A stretch of 64,000 nucleotides of DNA. Origin: Liolophura sinensis (lineage: Eukaryota; Mollusca; Polyplacophora; Chitonida; Chitonidae). This document shows, piece after piece, positions 11,755 through 24,864 of the stretch. The translations under genes were made by a program, and so were the position numbers. Numbering within the stretch: the stretch's first letter is position 1; every line of letters starts with the position of its first letter. Below the pieces are notes generated by a model that was not told where the DNA came from, did not search any database, and saw nothing but the letters and a program-made list of their open reading frames with translations. The DNA is taken from assembly GCF_032854445.1 (NCBI RefSeq), contig NC_088300.1, forward strand, positions 79,397,084-79,461,083, given 5' to 3'.

Positions 11755-12785
11755 ATTGTTTTTGTTTCAAGCCGTATTCAGTTAGTGCTCCCTATATATA
11801 ACCGTGTTTTTGTTACAAGCCGTATTCAGTTAGTGTTCACTATATACAACCGTTTTTTTGTTTCAAGCCATATTCAGTTACTGTTCACTATATATAACTG
11901 TGTTTTTGTTACAAGCCGTATTCAGTTACTGTTCACTATATATAACTGTGTTTTTGTTACAAGCCGTATTCAGTTAGTGTTCACTATATACAACCGTGTT
12001 TTTGTTACAAGCCGTATTCAGTTAGTGCTCCCTATATATAACCGTGTTTTTGTTACAAGCCGTATTCAATTAGAGTTCACTATATACAACCGTGTTTTTG
12101 TTACAAGCTGTATTCAGTTAGTGTTCACTTTATATAACTGTGTTTTTGTTACAAGCCGTATTCATTTAGTGTTCACTATATATAACCGTGTTTTTGTTAC
12201 AAGTCATATTCAGTTAGTGTTCACTTTATATAACTGTGTTTTTGTTACAAGCCGTATTCATTTAGTGTTCACTATATAACCGTGTTTTTGTTACAAGTCA
12301 TATTCAGTTACTGTGTTTTTGCTTCAAACTGTATTCATTTAGTGTTCACCATATATAACTGTGTTTTTGTTATAAGCCGTATTCGGTTACTGTTCACTTT
12401 ATATTACTGTGTTTTTGCTTCAAGCCGTATTCAGTTACTTTTCACCATATATAACTGTGTTTTTGTTACAAGCCGTATTCGGTTACTGTTCACTTTATAT
12501 AACTGTGTTTTTGTTGCGAGCCATATTCAGTTACGGTTCACTATATATAACTGTGTTTTTGTTACAAGCCGTATTCAGTTACTATGTTTTTGTTTTTAGC
12601 CCTATTCAGTTAGTGTTCACCATATATAACTGTGTTTTTGTTACAAGCCGTATTCGGTTACTGTTCACTTTATATTACTGTGTTTTTGTTTCAAGTCGTA
12701 TCCAGCTGTGTTCACTTCATATAACTGTGTTTTTGTTCGTCATCATTACTGTGTTTTTGTTTTTAGCCGTATTCAGTTAGTGTTC
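11755..12785. repeat. 48-bp minisatellite, about 21 copies
   Basis: Unit CGTGTTTTTGTTACAAGCCG, TATTCAGTTAGTGTTCACTA, TATACAAC. Several copies carry deletions, and variants (ACTGTTCAC/AGTGTTCAC, CATTTAG/CAGTTAG) alternate. The 16-codon period keeps long frames open (VFVTSRIQL type); these are judged non-coding. A type 1 SINE lies just beyond its right end. Confidence 0.95.
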
Positions 12786-12839
12786 AGTTACTCTGACAGG
12801 CAGAGTAATGTGTCAAGCACTACCTTTATATCAGTCTAC

Positions 12840-13075
12840 GTAATGACCCAGGAGCCTCTCACCAATGCGGTCGCTGTGAGTTCAAGTCCAGCTCATGCTG
12901 GCTTCCTCTCCGGCCGTAAGTGGGAAGGTCTGCCAGCAACCTGCGGATGGTCGTGGGTTTCCGCCGGGCTCTGCCCGGTTTCCACCCACCATAATGCTGG
13001 CCGCCGTCGTATAAGTGAAATATTCTTGAGTAGGGCGTAAAACACCAATCAAATAAATAAATAAATAAATAAATA
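12840..13075 (+). mobile_element. tRNA-derived SINE (type 1) with 12-bp target duplication
   Basis: Body from GTAATGACCCAGGAGCC through the B box (GTGAGTTCAAGTCC) to an (AAAT)n tail. It is flanked by perfect direct repeats ATATCAGTCTAC at 12828-12839 and 13076-13087. Only the first part of the tRNA-like head is missing. The intact target duplication indicates a recent insertion. Confidence 0.92.
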
Positions 13076-13280
13076 ATATCAGTCTACCCTTCATGACTGA
13101 CAGAGACGCAGCAACGAGAGTTGGAATTGAGCCTGCGATCTGCCTGGCCGGCCATGGTCTGATTGGCCGTTTCGAGACTATAACAGTTCATCGTCTTATG
13201 AGCCAAGGGCATCCTATTGTTTTAATATTCACAATGCAGAATATTCCATTTCCTTCAACTTTCTTATGGCTGAATATCAA

Positions 13281-13283
<3 letters not shown>

Positions 13284-13342
<59 letters not shown>
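13284..13342. repeat. (AT)n microsatellite
   Basis: About 59 bases of uninterrupted AT dinucleotide. Confidence 0.98.
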
Positions 13343-13347
<5 letters not shown>

Positions 13348-13741
13348 CTGAGCATTTATCTCTCCATTGATCCCCACATCGTCTCCATAAATACCCATAG
13401 AGTACTCTTGGGTCTAGCCCAGGGATTTTTGGGTGTGATAGAATGGACCAATGTTTTATGAAGCTTGATGCCAGTGAGTTATTTAGTGAGTGCCATTGTT
13501 GTTCACACGCCTAATTTACGCCACATCTCGTCACCTTTGCTGATGTGTATAGTTATCTGTCATATTTTCCTCGGATCAGTCAGTTGGCATGTGAGTGTAT
13601 TAGGGGCGGTCTGTTCTACCAGAAAGTGCTATATCCGCTCACCTGAGATGGGCCACCACCCACTCCTATAAGCGGATGTGTCAGTGAGACACTCCCACAA
13701 AATACTATACTTCGTGGTTTATTTACATCCTCAGGTGCAAT

Positions 13742-13891
13742 ATGTCGTTAACTAGAGACAATGCCACCCGTGGTGGTGCTGTGATGAGGAAAATGACACC
13801 AGCGTGCACCCATCCCCTTATACTCTCATCCGGTGCCCTGCTCATCCTGGACGACGGAGCCGGGACCTTCTCTGGGAAGTTCTCCGCCAAG
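13742..13891 (+). CDS. Possible short first coding exon, unknown
   Basis: ATG-initiated stretch in a locally GC-rich island, ending at a donor-like CCAAG/GTTAGA. The encoded 50 residues include a short apolar run (HPLILSSGALLIL) but no clear signal peptide. No partner exon was identified. It could equally be chance. Confidence 0.15.
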
Positions 13892-13892
13892 G

Positions 13893-14869
13893 TTAGACAC
13901 TCCCGCTTCCCTCGACCAGTCACGGCACCCTCAGCCCCCTGAGAGTGTTATACCTATGTCTGCATGGACAGTTTATAATACATTTATTCGCCGTCTCACT
14001 CATTTTTATTTATAGGTTAAATATAATATAATATTGCGATTGCATGTCAACAATACCGAGTTTTAGAAGACTTTCTTATAGATAATATGTCCTCTATTTG
14101 AAAATCATGCGCGTTACATAAGATTAAATACGCACTGTGGCTTAATTGTTTTCTAAATATCATCATTTCATTATCCATATGCTTTATTGGAAAATTTAAA
14201 CTCTTTTGGTCTGGTCGGACTTCCCTATGAAGTTGTCCTAACCTAAAGATTGCGGATTCAGCCTTGCATATATGGGATTTAAACATTTATGTGTACATTT
14301 ATTCAGAATTTTGCGCATATAACATTTTTGTAGTACTTGATTTATCATTTATAGAATTGTCAGTATGTCGTTAGGAGCATGCGCGCATGTGTCCGTGTTG
14401 TCATCAGACGACTCATTGGCAGTTTGCGGATGGGAGTGCAGAAGTAAACATCAACCCTATACCAGGTTATTCACACCTTTATCTAAGATATACATTATTA
14501 AGTCTTTTTTTGTTGACAAAACATTATCTGAGTTAACAGCAACATGTAGTAAATGGCTGTCATTTAAACAAGACGTGAGCTCATAGTCAGACAAGATTGC
14601 TTTTTCCGCTTCAGGGGAAGATCTCCACCCTGAATCGGAAATGCCCGCAGCGTGGGAGGGATAGGGGTGGTGTGAAGATAAGGCACACAAATGTATAGAC
14701 AAGACTTACTAACAATCCGGATTAGAGCTTCATCTTAAACTATTGTATATCGCCACCAATTCACTGGTTCTACATTCATGTATGGCCAAATATACCACAC
14801 TGCCATAGCTTCTGTCATTATCAGTCTCACCCTGTTTTGTGTGCGTTACTGTAATAATATTATACGACC
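13893..14869. other. Stretch without recognised features
   Basis: AT-rich with short open frames on both strands. No exon, repeat or mobile element was recognised. Confidence 0.4.
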
Positions 14870-15073
14870 TCGTTTTTCCAGGCGGCCTTAGTGCATGGTG
14901 ATATATTGGTATCTTCTGGCCACACAAAACGGTGTTCATATTGGTACAGACTGGTATCGTTTGGCCACACTAAAACATCTCAGTTTTCCTCTTCATGGTA
15001 TATAAAAAGAACCACACAACATTGGTGGTACTAATCGGTCTGGTTTGGTCACACTAAAACTTCTCATTAGGCC

Positions 15074-15178
<105 letters not shown>

Positions 15179-15197
15179 TAAAACTTCTCATTAGGCC

Positions 15198-15200
<3 letters not shown>

Positions 15201-15267
<67 letters not shown>
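15201..15267. repeat. (AT)n microsatellite in the next 76-bp unit
   Basis: Same position within the repeat unit as the previous one, after the same AGGCCTCTGT context, with one CAT interruption. Confidence 0.97.
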
Positions 15268-15270
<3 letters not shown>

Positions 15271-15912
15271 CTACATTGCATTAGTAGTACTAATCGGTCT
15301 GGTTTCGCCACACTAGATTCTCATTTGTGTCTTGTGTATACAGAGCTACATTGCATTAGTAGTACTAATCGGCCTCGTTTCACGACATTAAAACTTCTCA
15401 GTATATACCGAACTACACGGCATTGGTGCAACATCTTGGTCTCGTTTCGCCACACAAAACTTCTCAATATGCCTCAGTGTATACCGAGCTACACGGCATT
15501 GGTGCAACATCCTGGCCTCGTGTCGCCACACAAAACTTCTCAATATGCCTCAGTACATACCGAGCTACACTGCATTGGTGCAACATCTTGACCTCGCTCG
15601 ACACACTAAAACTTCTCAGTTTAAAACTTCCCATGTTTAAACAAAGCCACGCGGCATTAACGGTACATATGGTCTCGTTTCGCCACTTTAACATGGTTCA
15701 ATGAGCCACACTAATGGTCTAGTTTTGACACAATTGAGGGATTCTCTCTGTTTACACAGTATTAGTGGTGCAAAATGCTCTCGTTTTGCCACAATAATTT
15801 ACTTCGTTAAGACGCTATTATCTTAAAATAATATATCATAGGCTTGTATTGAGTAATATAACACAAGTAGCCGTGAATTATGCGTGGCGATTAAAGTTGA
15901 GACGCTTCTACC

Positions 15913-16203
15913 AAGTTATTTATGTATTTACTTATTTATTTTATTGCCACGTGCCGAGGGTAAAGCACTGGTCTTAAGCAAGTCCCTGACAAACTTGCTC
16001 TCATGTGACGTACATGCCTCTGGGTCGTATTGGTGACGACGAAAAGAGCCCCACGAACGCCGCCAACCACTTACATCTCCACGAACAACTAGAATGGGGA
16101 CATGAACAAATTCCTTGTCCATGGCCGTGATTTGAACCCGCACCTGGTGTGTTATGATTAAGAGTGGTTAAGAGTGGTGCACATCGCCACTTGAACCCCA
16201 ATC
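15913..16203 (-). mobile_element. Third SINE-like family, tRNA-type B box
   Basis: On the minus strand: a B-box-like GCGGGTTCAAATCACGG near 16140, a body, and an A-rich tail (forward TTATTTATGTATTTACTTAT). A small duplication AAGAGTGGTT/AAGAGTGGTG lies in the head. No target duplication was found. Confidence 0.55.
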
Positions 16204-19200
16204 CATCCAGAAATCAAGAAATTCGTAGGGCTACAGACTTTCACATTTTACTTAATTTATGGCTACAGTAATACGATGGAGTTCAGCATAACACCGCGCA
16301 TTATCACTTGAAAGCAGTCAATATTGATTTCAGGGTGACCAGTTGTGCCGAAAACCACAGATATGCACACTGTATAGGTGAAAAACATGTCGTACTGAAC
16401 GAAGTTACACAGCGCAAATGGTCACACGAAGAGAAAGACTCACTGCACTAGACATACTTTACCCGGTTGTCCTATGAACACTTGACCAAGAGCCGCAAAG
16501 AATCAAGACTCTCCAAATAAAATTGTAACATTCTTACAAAAACTATATACTTGTTCATTTCATTAATTAACAGCCATACCCTCAAAGCCACACGGTACGT
16601 CGTAATTGTACGATCCGATAAATCTGGCCAACGTTAAATCTTTTGGACGGCCTTTGATTTTAACTCTTTTTTAAGGTAATTTTGATATAATACCACATAA
16701 AATACAATGAAAAAAAGCTGTCACGCACTATTTGTAAATATCATGTGTGCCAGGTGTCATGACTGCCTATTAAAAAATCAGATTGATACCAGATAGATAT
16801 TAACTGTCATATCTTCCCATCTTTACACAAATATTACATTTTCAGCGGTCAGAAATCGTCTTAAAACAGCGTAATTAAATTATTCTCTTGTACTTCCTAA
16901 TATAGCGTGCGGCTTTGACATTCTATACTGTGGAAGAAGGCTGGGTTATATTTAATTTATGTAGCTTCCTTAACTATTGTATTCAATTGTCCATAGCGTG
17001 TAAACCAAAGCTCCCACACATCCAGTGTTTTGTACGTGTGCCGAGAAGGGGTGGGTCCGTTTCCCCCTAATGTTCAAATTCTTCAGTTAACAATGTTACC
17101 TGCTTGTAGGCCTTGGGCACCCTGCCATTCTGCGCAATTATAACTTATGTAACATTTGTTAATAGCAAATGCTGTTTCAGTTGGTATACCAGTCCAATTC
17201 CTTACACAGACGCTCTGTTTAATTATCTCTGCGAATAAAATTTTCAACAAACTTAGAGCACCTGACATATAAAATTAACTGCTGAGAAGAGGCTATACAT
17301 TCCATTTTCTCAGCCTCCGAGCATTTCCCATCCCATCACACCCCATGTATAGTCTGCTTGTTGAGAATTGACACAGCAATTCTACAGCAAGTGAGAGATT
17401 ATTTTGCAGTATTATGACCACCACCACCAACATAATCTGAACCACAAATACTCGTGAAAAAGGAAAAGAAAAACTCGGGTGACACGCCTTCAAGGAGCTA
17501 TATTCCCACTAGTCTTCTGTTTTTAATTTTCTAAGTGTCATAATCAATCCAAAAATAGCTATACGTTTACTGGTATTATATATAATAGATATAATCTGAT
17601 TAGGCAATATATATGTTGTTTAATCAGGTTAATCACAGAAATGGTGTTATAAACAGCTTGGTATTCACAGGGATTTTATACTGGAGTCCATGTATACAGA
17701 GTGTTTATGTTGGCGTGTAAGCTCTAACAGCCTGCAGATCTACAGGCCAGCTTGGAATATTGACAATTACTCTCACGTCGCTATCAACTGTGTCATTTCA
17801 CAGTTTCCACTTTCTAACCGTACTTGTCTAGCAAAACCTTCGGGTAAATACTCAACATCTGCTCAATCGGACATTATACATAGATGAGATTGATGTGGGG
17901 TATTTTATGCTGATTATATACTGATTACGCTAATGTGTGCCGCGCATAGATAATGGCTGTGAATGTTTAGTAGGGTATTTGCATTAAACTGAAGTGCACT
18001 GTATTTATATGATACAATCACGTATATCCATGGGCATCTAGTCCGCTCATAGTCTTTCTGGTCAAATGAAACAATCGATGATTATTGATTGTTTACGAAA
18101 CCTCGTAGTTTCTCCTATTCTCATGATTTTGGAATTGCTCACGTGCAGGGTGTGTTTTCAGTTTTTCAGATATTAAATTGTTCTTCACATCTACTATATG
18201 TTTAATAGTTAAAGCTTCTGCTACAGAACGTGGCGTCATTCAATTTTCTATACTTGAAAACGTGAAAAGGGTCAATCAAGAACATGAAGATCAAAACAAA
18301 GGTTTTTTCAATAATAAAAAAATAAATATAAAAAACCTATGACGGCTATGAGAATTAATACGATTTAGACGAACCGAATGTGGTGCAGTCATTACCATGG
18401 GGAACACGTCGGTTGTGAGCAGCCTATGTTGCTCTTCTCAGGTGTAACTACAGTCCGCACATCTGTCTTACCCTCACATGCAAGGGAGAAACATCCTTGT
18501 CCATAGATATCCTAACTGACCCCTATTTACTGAGACCTTCAAATGGTAATGGTTCGGGGAGTACGCATTTTAATTTTTATAAGCTGGGTATTTGCGGAAG
18601 ATCACATGCAATTTAGAGACTCAGGGGTCTTTTCATATGCATGTATACTGTTTTGATTAGTGATCATTTGAAAAGATACCGTTTAAATGACATGTACCGG
18701 TATTCACTTAAATTAGTACATGAAATTACATGTAAGTTTTATTCCAAATCTTTATTTCTTCTATTTTAGAACGTTCTTATCACGTAAAACTATACGAAAT
18801 CTATAGTTGTCAAACAATAAATGATGTTATGTGTACATTAAGCGCTAATGTAACATCAAAGACACAGCTGTTTATGTTTCTAAGATATGTACATGTTATC
18901 TGTGTAAGAGAAATACCCTTCCAAAGTTTGCGCTAACAAGTTCTTCTACACAGCCGGTACTAAGATAATATCTAAACGAGCTGATCAGGTATTCAATTAC
19001 AGAAGCTGTCGTTTAGGGGTGTAATCTCATTAACAGATGGAGTGGTGCTCTGCTACACTCCTCTGCAATCAGAGCCATCCCAAATAAACAGCCATAACGA
19101 CTGTAAACATCATTGCACCTCTATATCAGTGATGCTTACTCGCCGAGAAGACAAGATTTGTTATCATGTTTATACAATGACAAGCCGGGTTAGGACTTAC

Positions 19201-20400
19201 TCTCTGACCACGCGAGTAGAGCTTGTCCCACAGGAACAGCTATGACATAATGCATAAGCCATCTGACACAAGCTAACGACGTCCTCGCCTGGAGGAGACT
19301 TCTCAGTGTCCACCAGTACACAACAAGCTCACGCTGAAATTGGTCTTTTAATTCATCCCTTAAACTCCATGCTCTCACATAGTCTGTGAAAGTCTAAAAA
19401 AGGGGATTATGGAGTGATTTGTAGATCACCAGGATGCTAGAACAACCTGATAAGTTTATAAAACATGTATCAGATATTATAATAGAGGAATATTTCTTGA
19501 ATGAATTTTGTTCTCAAAACGAATCAGTAGATGTATGTGTGAAGCTTGCACAGGTTATTGTGGAACCATTTCCACCTTGCAATCCCAGACCAAGTTATTT
19601 GTTTCATTTTATGGAATTCAAATGATAAAAAGATTACGCACATTTTCTCAAAAACATCGAATAGCTATGCACATATTTCTTTTCATATTTGCTAGTTTTC
19701 AAGGCGAAAAAACATTGTGCTAGTTTGGCTGTCTCGCTTACTAAGTCTGTGCTATATCACCTGTGAGCACAAACAGGTGTGCCATCTACCTATCACTCAT
19801 TTCGACAGTATTAGTGACCGGATTTTCTTCTAAAAATGGGAAGCAATAGTATCTAATTTATGGTTTGAATGGACAGTTTTAGACCCATACCAGGGGGTAG
19901 ACATTAATGAAGGCAGAGTCAAATAGATAGGCAAACACACTGATTGCATATTAACGGTAATAATACAGGTAGTGCTGCAACAGGTGGCGGTTTACACTGG
20001 GCTTTATAGCTTACTTATATTTTAACACTTATTTTAATCTGTCCATTAGGAGACGAGAGAATCTGCCGTGTTATGGATCACATATTGACTTGATTGCTAA
20101 GTAAATTGAGCTAATGGACGATGGCGAATGTTTGTCCTAGAACTTATCGAAAGCTGCAGAATCAGAGAATTACTTAAGTCTCCCAGCAAAAATGAGAGAT
20201 AATCTATGAATGAAAGTATTGTTCAACCAGCAGCTGCTCGTCTGAATATCCCGCGGAACGTTTGTCAAACAAACTCGACTGGGGGTCAGCACAGCCTTTA
20301 GCCGCCAAGAAGGGGACAGCGTCTCGTGATAGGGTTGCCCTCCCTTAGCCTGGCCACGCCCAGCCTCTACACCCCCGTGTGTGACAATAGCCCACCCCCG
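16204..20400. other. 4.2-kb intergenic stretch
   Basis: Unique AT-rich sequence with only short scattered open frames. No array, SINE or convincing exon was recognised. It turns GC-rich only near 20280, where the paralogue B promoter begins. Confidence 0.5.
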
Positions 20401-20451
20401 CCGGGTCACCACAGCCCCCACCCCCGTGATGAGCTCTCCTTCACGAGCGTG

Positions 20452-20459
20452 CATAAAAA
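20452..20459 (+). promoter_or_regulatory. TATA-like box of paralogue B
   Basis: CATAAAAA preceded by GCGTG and by a C-rich tract (CCCACCCCCGCCGGG, CCCCCACCCCCGTG, 20391-20428). Paralogue C has a closely similar GTGCATATAAA with C-rich sequence before it. Confidence 0.5.
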
Positions 20460-20482
20460 CCCCCGCCACACCTCAGTAGTCC

Positions 20483-20596
20483 CAGTTATCTCGCACATCT
20501 GGTCAAGCTTGACTTTGAACACCCTATAGCTAGCTTGATAGCACTGCAGCCATCCGCAATTAGGCCTAACTCCAGATCTCGGTATAATCACCACAG
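20483..20596 (+). other. Non-coding first exon of paralogue B (predicted)
   Basis: Runs from the inferred start about 25 bases after the TATA-like box to a consensus donor CACAG/GTAAGT at 20596/20597. I see no ATG within it. Splicing to the acceptor before 21023 (TTTTAATTGCAG) or before 21043 (CTTCCAG) leaves the start codon at 21071 as the first ATG. Confidence 0.5.
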
Positions 20597-21070
20597 GTAA
20601 GTCATCACATAACACACGTCTTACAAAGCACTGAAGACCTTTTGGAAGCATAAACCTCCGATAAAAATAATTTTTTTTCTAAACACCTGACGAAAGTATA
20701 CATGTGGATGTTAGAGATAAGAAAACACGCCCGGTGTTCTCAGATCAGATCTTCATCAAGATTAATGCTAACGATTTAAATTTGACTTAAATATTTTCAG
20801 ATGTGAGTGACCCAACAAGGTTATTACTTGGTTGTAATTATACAATAATTACTGACCCAATTATTTGGTTGAAATGATACAATATTAATAATAACCGAAA
20901 TATTATAACATAGGTTTTACCTGATTTTTATCTTACTATTATATGTAAGTAAACTCAAACAGTGCTTTGACCACCACTTCAATGATTCTTCATTCTTTAA
21001 TTTCAGTACGTTTTAATTGCAGGAATAGGCCAGTTCTTCCAGGATTGCTGGAATACCTTACGATATCACC

Positions 21071-21970
21071 ATGGTGACGTCTAGAAAGAGCGAATGCCAG
21101 GTAACCTGCTTGAACCTAGAGAAAATGATACAGAACTACGCCTGGAGGAAGTTTACAACTTCACTAGGCAAGGCAAAAAGTTTCATGCTGAAAAGGAACA
21201 ACTATGCGTTTGATTTTCAGTGGAAATTTGTGGACTTCTGTCACAGTACGCATACGACAAAGCTGAAACCCGAGGATGAACTCCTCACCTCGATGGATTT
21301 CGGTACTCCAAAAAAGCAACTTCGACGCTCCGACAGGTGGAAGAAACTGAATAGCTCGCACTGTTTTTATAAAAAGGTCTCGTTGGATTTGGACGAGCCT
21401 GTCGTCATGGATACGGTGTACGTGAAAAACACAACAGCCAGACCTCAGGTACATACGTTCTCTTGCCTCTCAGTTGCGTCACCATTATCTGTGGAATTTT
21501 CACAGAACTACTCTCTAGGAGAAGGCACAACAAACATAGAACTGGCTCTGTCCACTCCCACTACTGGTAAATCATTCAGCGTAACCGAGTGCCACAGGCA
21601 GGACTTCCATGACTTGAGTATTTTGAACTTTGATGAAGATATTGAATTAGATGCTGGACATCGCTTGGAGGCCACTCTCTTAGCTCGGGAGAAGACTGAG
21701 TCCTGTGAATTTGAAGTGACAACAACGTTGTCGTTGGCTATTGGATGTCTTCCCGTGGTCATTCGACGGAAAACTGACAATAAATCTCTGTTCACGTGTT
21801 TCATTACGTCACTAGATGACGTCTTCGATCAGCACGTTGGTGCAAATTTAGGCGTGGTGAAATCAGCAAATGGTGTTTACAATGTTACCGTTAAATCTCG
21901 AGGGAAATGCAAGATGACTAAGTGGGTCGACCCACAAATAGTTGTACAGATAGAACCGATAATCCCCTAA
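21071..21970 (+). CDS. ETX/MTX2-like pore-forming family protein, paralogue B
   Basis: Complete 299-residue single coding exon. Start: first ATG after the predicted 5' exon, aligning with paralogue A. Landmarks: QNYAW (21-25), FDFQWKFVDF (47-56), DFGTP (76-80), CFYK (98-101), YVKNTT (117-122), a serine/threonine-rich stretch (150-175) that may form the membrane-inserting hairpin, IELDAGHRLEATLL (191-204), TTTLSLAIGCLPVVIRR (217-233), FTCFITSLDDVF (241-252). The order NNT-like strand, polar hairpin, AGH turn and amphipathic strands is the ETX/MTX2 (aerolysin-superfamily) fold signature. There is no signal peptide. The N-terminal 100 residues are unlike bacterial members and would be the target-binding part by inference. 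A role in defence or programmed cell death is a guess from LIN-24 and molluscan aerolysin-like proteins. Nine cysteines are present, several not shared with A. Confidence 0.78.
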   Translation: MVTSRKSECQVTCLNLEKMIQNYAWRKFTTSLGKAKSFMLKRNNYAFDFQWKFVDFCHSTHTTKLKPEDELLTSMDFGTPKKQLRRSDRWKKLNSSHCFYKKVSLDLDEPVVMDTVYVKNTTARPQVHTFSCLSVASPLSVEFSQNYSLGEGTTNIELALSTPTTGKSFSVTECHRQDFHDLSILNFDEDIELDAGHRLEATLLAREKTESCEFEVTTTLSLAIGCLPVVIRRKTDNKSLFTCFITSLDDVFDQHVGANLGVVKSANGVYNVTVKSRGKCKMTKWVDPQIVVQIEPIIP

Positions 21971-22193
21971 GGACTCCCTAAGGCGTGTAAATAGTTATTT
22001 TATCAATGCATAGTGCTTACTGCTCTTCTGTTACTGTTATCATGGGTCTGGTTTCTTATGCTTCAAAACTGTTGTTCTGTTTGATATAAGACAAGGCGGC
22101 CTCAGAATTGTCGTCTTTCGTGCTTACCATTTTTACATTTATTTATAAAACAATTTTCTTCTAGATCAAAGACGCTATAGAAATCCATCGTTC

Positions 22194-22199
22194 AATAAA
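22194..22199 (+). terminator. Poly(A) signal of paralogue B
   Basis: AATAAA about 225 bases past the stop codon on the coding strand, comparable with about 170 bases in paralogue A. Confidence 0.65.
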
Positions 22200-22204
22200 G
22201 CAAA

Positions 22205-24265
22205 GGTATTCAACACCAGAAGTCCTATTTTTTATTTGTTGACATGCTCTTGAGTTTATGAATACTGCGAAACTTCCTGAGCTAACATTAATTTCAATGT
22301 GGCTTACAACTGAGCTCATCGTCGGTTCAGCTTGAGTGGGTAGATAACTACAGTCGTTAGTTTTATAGCTCTATGAGTCTTTGATATTAATGAAGGGAGA
22401 CCTAAATGTATGTATTAGCAGACTCAGCAGGGGGTGAAAGTTGCAGCTGCCTTGTAACTGCGCCGTATGAACCGCGCACTAGAGAAGGGTCGTATGCGGG
22501 AGCACATCCCACTCACAGAAGCACAATGAACTTCAAACGGTAATATATCACTACCTTTTCAAAGGCGCTAAAATGCGTAAATTTTAATGTATCGATTATT
22601 TTTTTGCACCTTCTGTCCAAAAGAAGATTTGAACTAAGGTAAAGTGACACGGTGTTGACAATCAGCAAATCAACAATGGCCTCCAATACCGTGTATTCTG
22701 ATTGTGTATTCTCGTATGTATGCAAATTACACAATTTACATATTCAACTTTTTGCATACATTTAACACCAGGTGGGAAAGGATTAACAAAGAGACAGTGT
22801 TTGGGACCATTCTATGCTTCTGTGTTTACACCATAGATATGTTTAGGCACTACTGTTATCGGAATGCTTAGCCTTAAATATGTATAAAATGTACTGAAAT
22901 CATTTGCTAACATCCGTGTGATTTGTCTTAACTAGTATGCATACTGCATAGGCTTCAAATGGCCGCGAAAATGCGCATAAACTATTACATAACTGCAGTG
23001 ACAATGGCGGCAGAATTCCTCTGACAAATTGATGTTTTATTACTGGAAGAAACGTCCGATATTAACGAGAAAAAGGACCTGTACATGTTAAACGTGACAC
23101 TTTATTAGGCTACCCTTCGTGCTGAACCACATGACAATTTTTCGCCACAGAAACGAAACTTTATTTTATATGATATAAACTCTGTTTATAGTAAACTGTG
23201 TTTTAATGCGATAATTTAAATTTACCTCCGAAAATGCTCAAATTGATAAATTGTAAAATGTGAGCGAATTCGCGCGTATAGTTTCTTTTGTTTCCCAGTG
23301 CACATTTCATAGCTTGGTTTTGAAGGTACATTCTAGTTCCATTGTGAGCGATGAAGACTAACGAATTGTTGTTGAATCTCGCATGCGTTTGTTTAGTTTT
23401 CTCGAAGAATGGCCTTGTCGTATCCAGGATAAAATCATCGATCATGAACACTTCAAACGATTATAGGGACCATTTCACGTTTCATAGTCAGCCCATCACA
23501 GCGTAATCATCCTATGCAGTGGTTGATGGGTTCACTGATTGATCGGTTGATTGATTGATAGCATCGCTGTAACTGGGCTCGGTACCCGTACAACAGACGG
23601 GGTGCAATGGCCCGGCCAGGATGAGATCTCAGCTCGCGTAACCTGCTCCGAGATAAGAGATAAATGACCGAGATAAGGGTGAAACGAGGTACATGGAAAA
23701 CCGTTTATAGGGCGTTTGGACGCGCACCACAATGAATGTGATAGTCTTGTTTAAGGGTAAAGAGTAATAGTTTCACACAATGCAGCTGTCTTTTCTGTCT
23801 ATAGCGTTATTGCTACGTTACAGTAGTCCTATATGGTGGTTTTATCGCCGTATATACTTACTCATACCCTAAGTAGCATCGAAACTGGGCATTTGGGTAA
23901 CTTTCTAAAGATCTGTGTTCTTCAGGGTTTTAAACTTTGGGAGGAAAATCACAGTGGATTACAGCTGATTAAGGGTGAGAAGTCTTCTGGTATGATGCGC
24001 TCTGGTTCAGGCTGATGCAGTTTTTTGAAGTAGTAATAAACGCTGTGTTTGACTGAGTGTATGGTGTATATATATAGCTGAACACCAAGTTCTGCTTAAG
24101 GATTCAGTTTAACACGTCACCATATGTTCATAATCTAGCCTGGCAGAAAGAAAATAACATACAGAGGACGAACTGATTCATAATTGGTTGTTTCGCGGGT
24201 CCAGCAGTTAACTGATTTATCAATATCCAGATTCTGAGATAAAGTCTTCAAATATACCTGACAGA
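22205..24265. other. Intergenic stretch with one possible SINE-like relic
   Basis: At 23535-23575 a GATTGATTGATTGAT run adjoins a GC-richer block to 23735. This resembles a reverse-strand short interspersed element with a TCAA-type tail, but no second copy was found to confirm it. The rest is unique AT-rich DNA. Confidence 0.35.
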
Positions 24266-24267
24266 GT

Positions 24268-24856
24268 TGTGAGCACACGTAACGGGCACAGAGAAATGCG
24301 ACAAATGCGTGACAGAGTTGTGAGTTTAAGCAAGGGGCACAAAGAAATGCGACAAATACCTGACAGAGTTCTGAGCACACGAAACAGGCACAGAGAAATG
24401 CGACAAATGCGTGACAGAGTTGTGAGTTTAAGCAAGGGGCACAAAGAAATGCGACAAATACCTGACAGAGTTGTGAACTCAGGTAACGGACACAGAGAAA
24501 TATGACAAATACCTGACAGGGTTGTGAGCACACGTAACGGGTACAGAGAAATGCGACAAATGCGTGACAGAGTTGTGAGCTCAGGTCACGGGCACAGTGA
24601 AATACGACAAATACCTGACAGGGTTGTGAGCTCAGGTCACGGGCACAGTGAAATACGACAAATACCTGACAGAGTTGTGAGCTCAGGTCACGGGCACAGT
24701 GAAATACGACAAATACCTGACAGAGTTGTGAGCTCAGGTCACGGGCACAGTGAAATACGACAAATACCTGACAGGGTTGTGAGCTCAGGTCACGGGCACA
24801 GTGAAATACGACAAATACCTGACAGGGTTGTGAGCTCAGGTCACGGGCACAGAGAA
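24268..24856. repeat. 51-bp minisatellite, about 12 copies
   Basis: Unit GACAAATACCTGACAGAGTT, GTGAGCTCAGGTCACGGGCA, CAGTGAAATAC. The right-hand six copies are nearly identical. The left part alternates two variants (GCACACGTAACGG and GTTTAAGCAAGGG types), giving a 102-bp higher-order period at 24270-24470. The 17-codon period leaves both strands open (242 residues on the minus strand); judged non-coding. Confidence 0.95.
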
Positions 24857-24864
24857 ATTGCATA

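Noticed and set aside
11383-12780. Long open frames (298, 105 and 123 residues) across the 48-bp array
   Set aside because: The period is divisible by three, so any stop-free unit gives a long frame. There is no start context, signal peptide or splice support, and the variation includes frame-breaking deletions.
13465-13671. Plus-strand frame near the (AT)n run
   Set aside because: Short, no signals, ordinary composition for random frames here.
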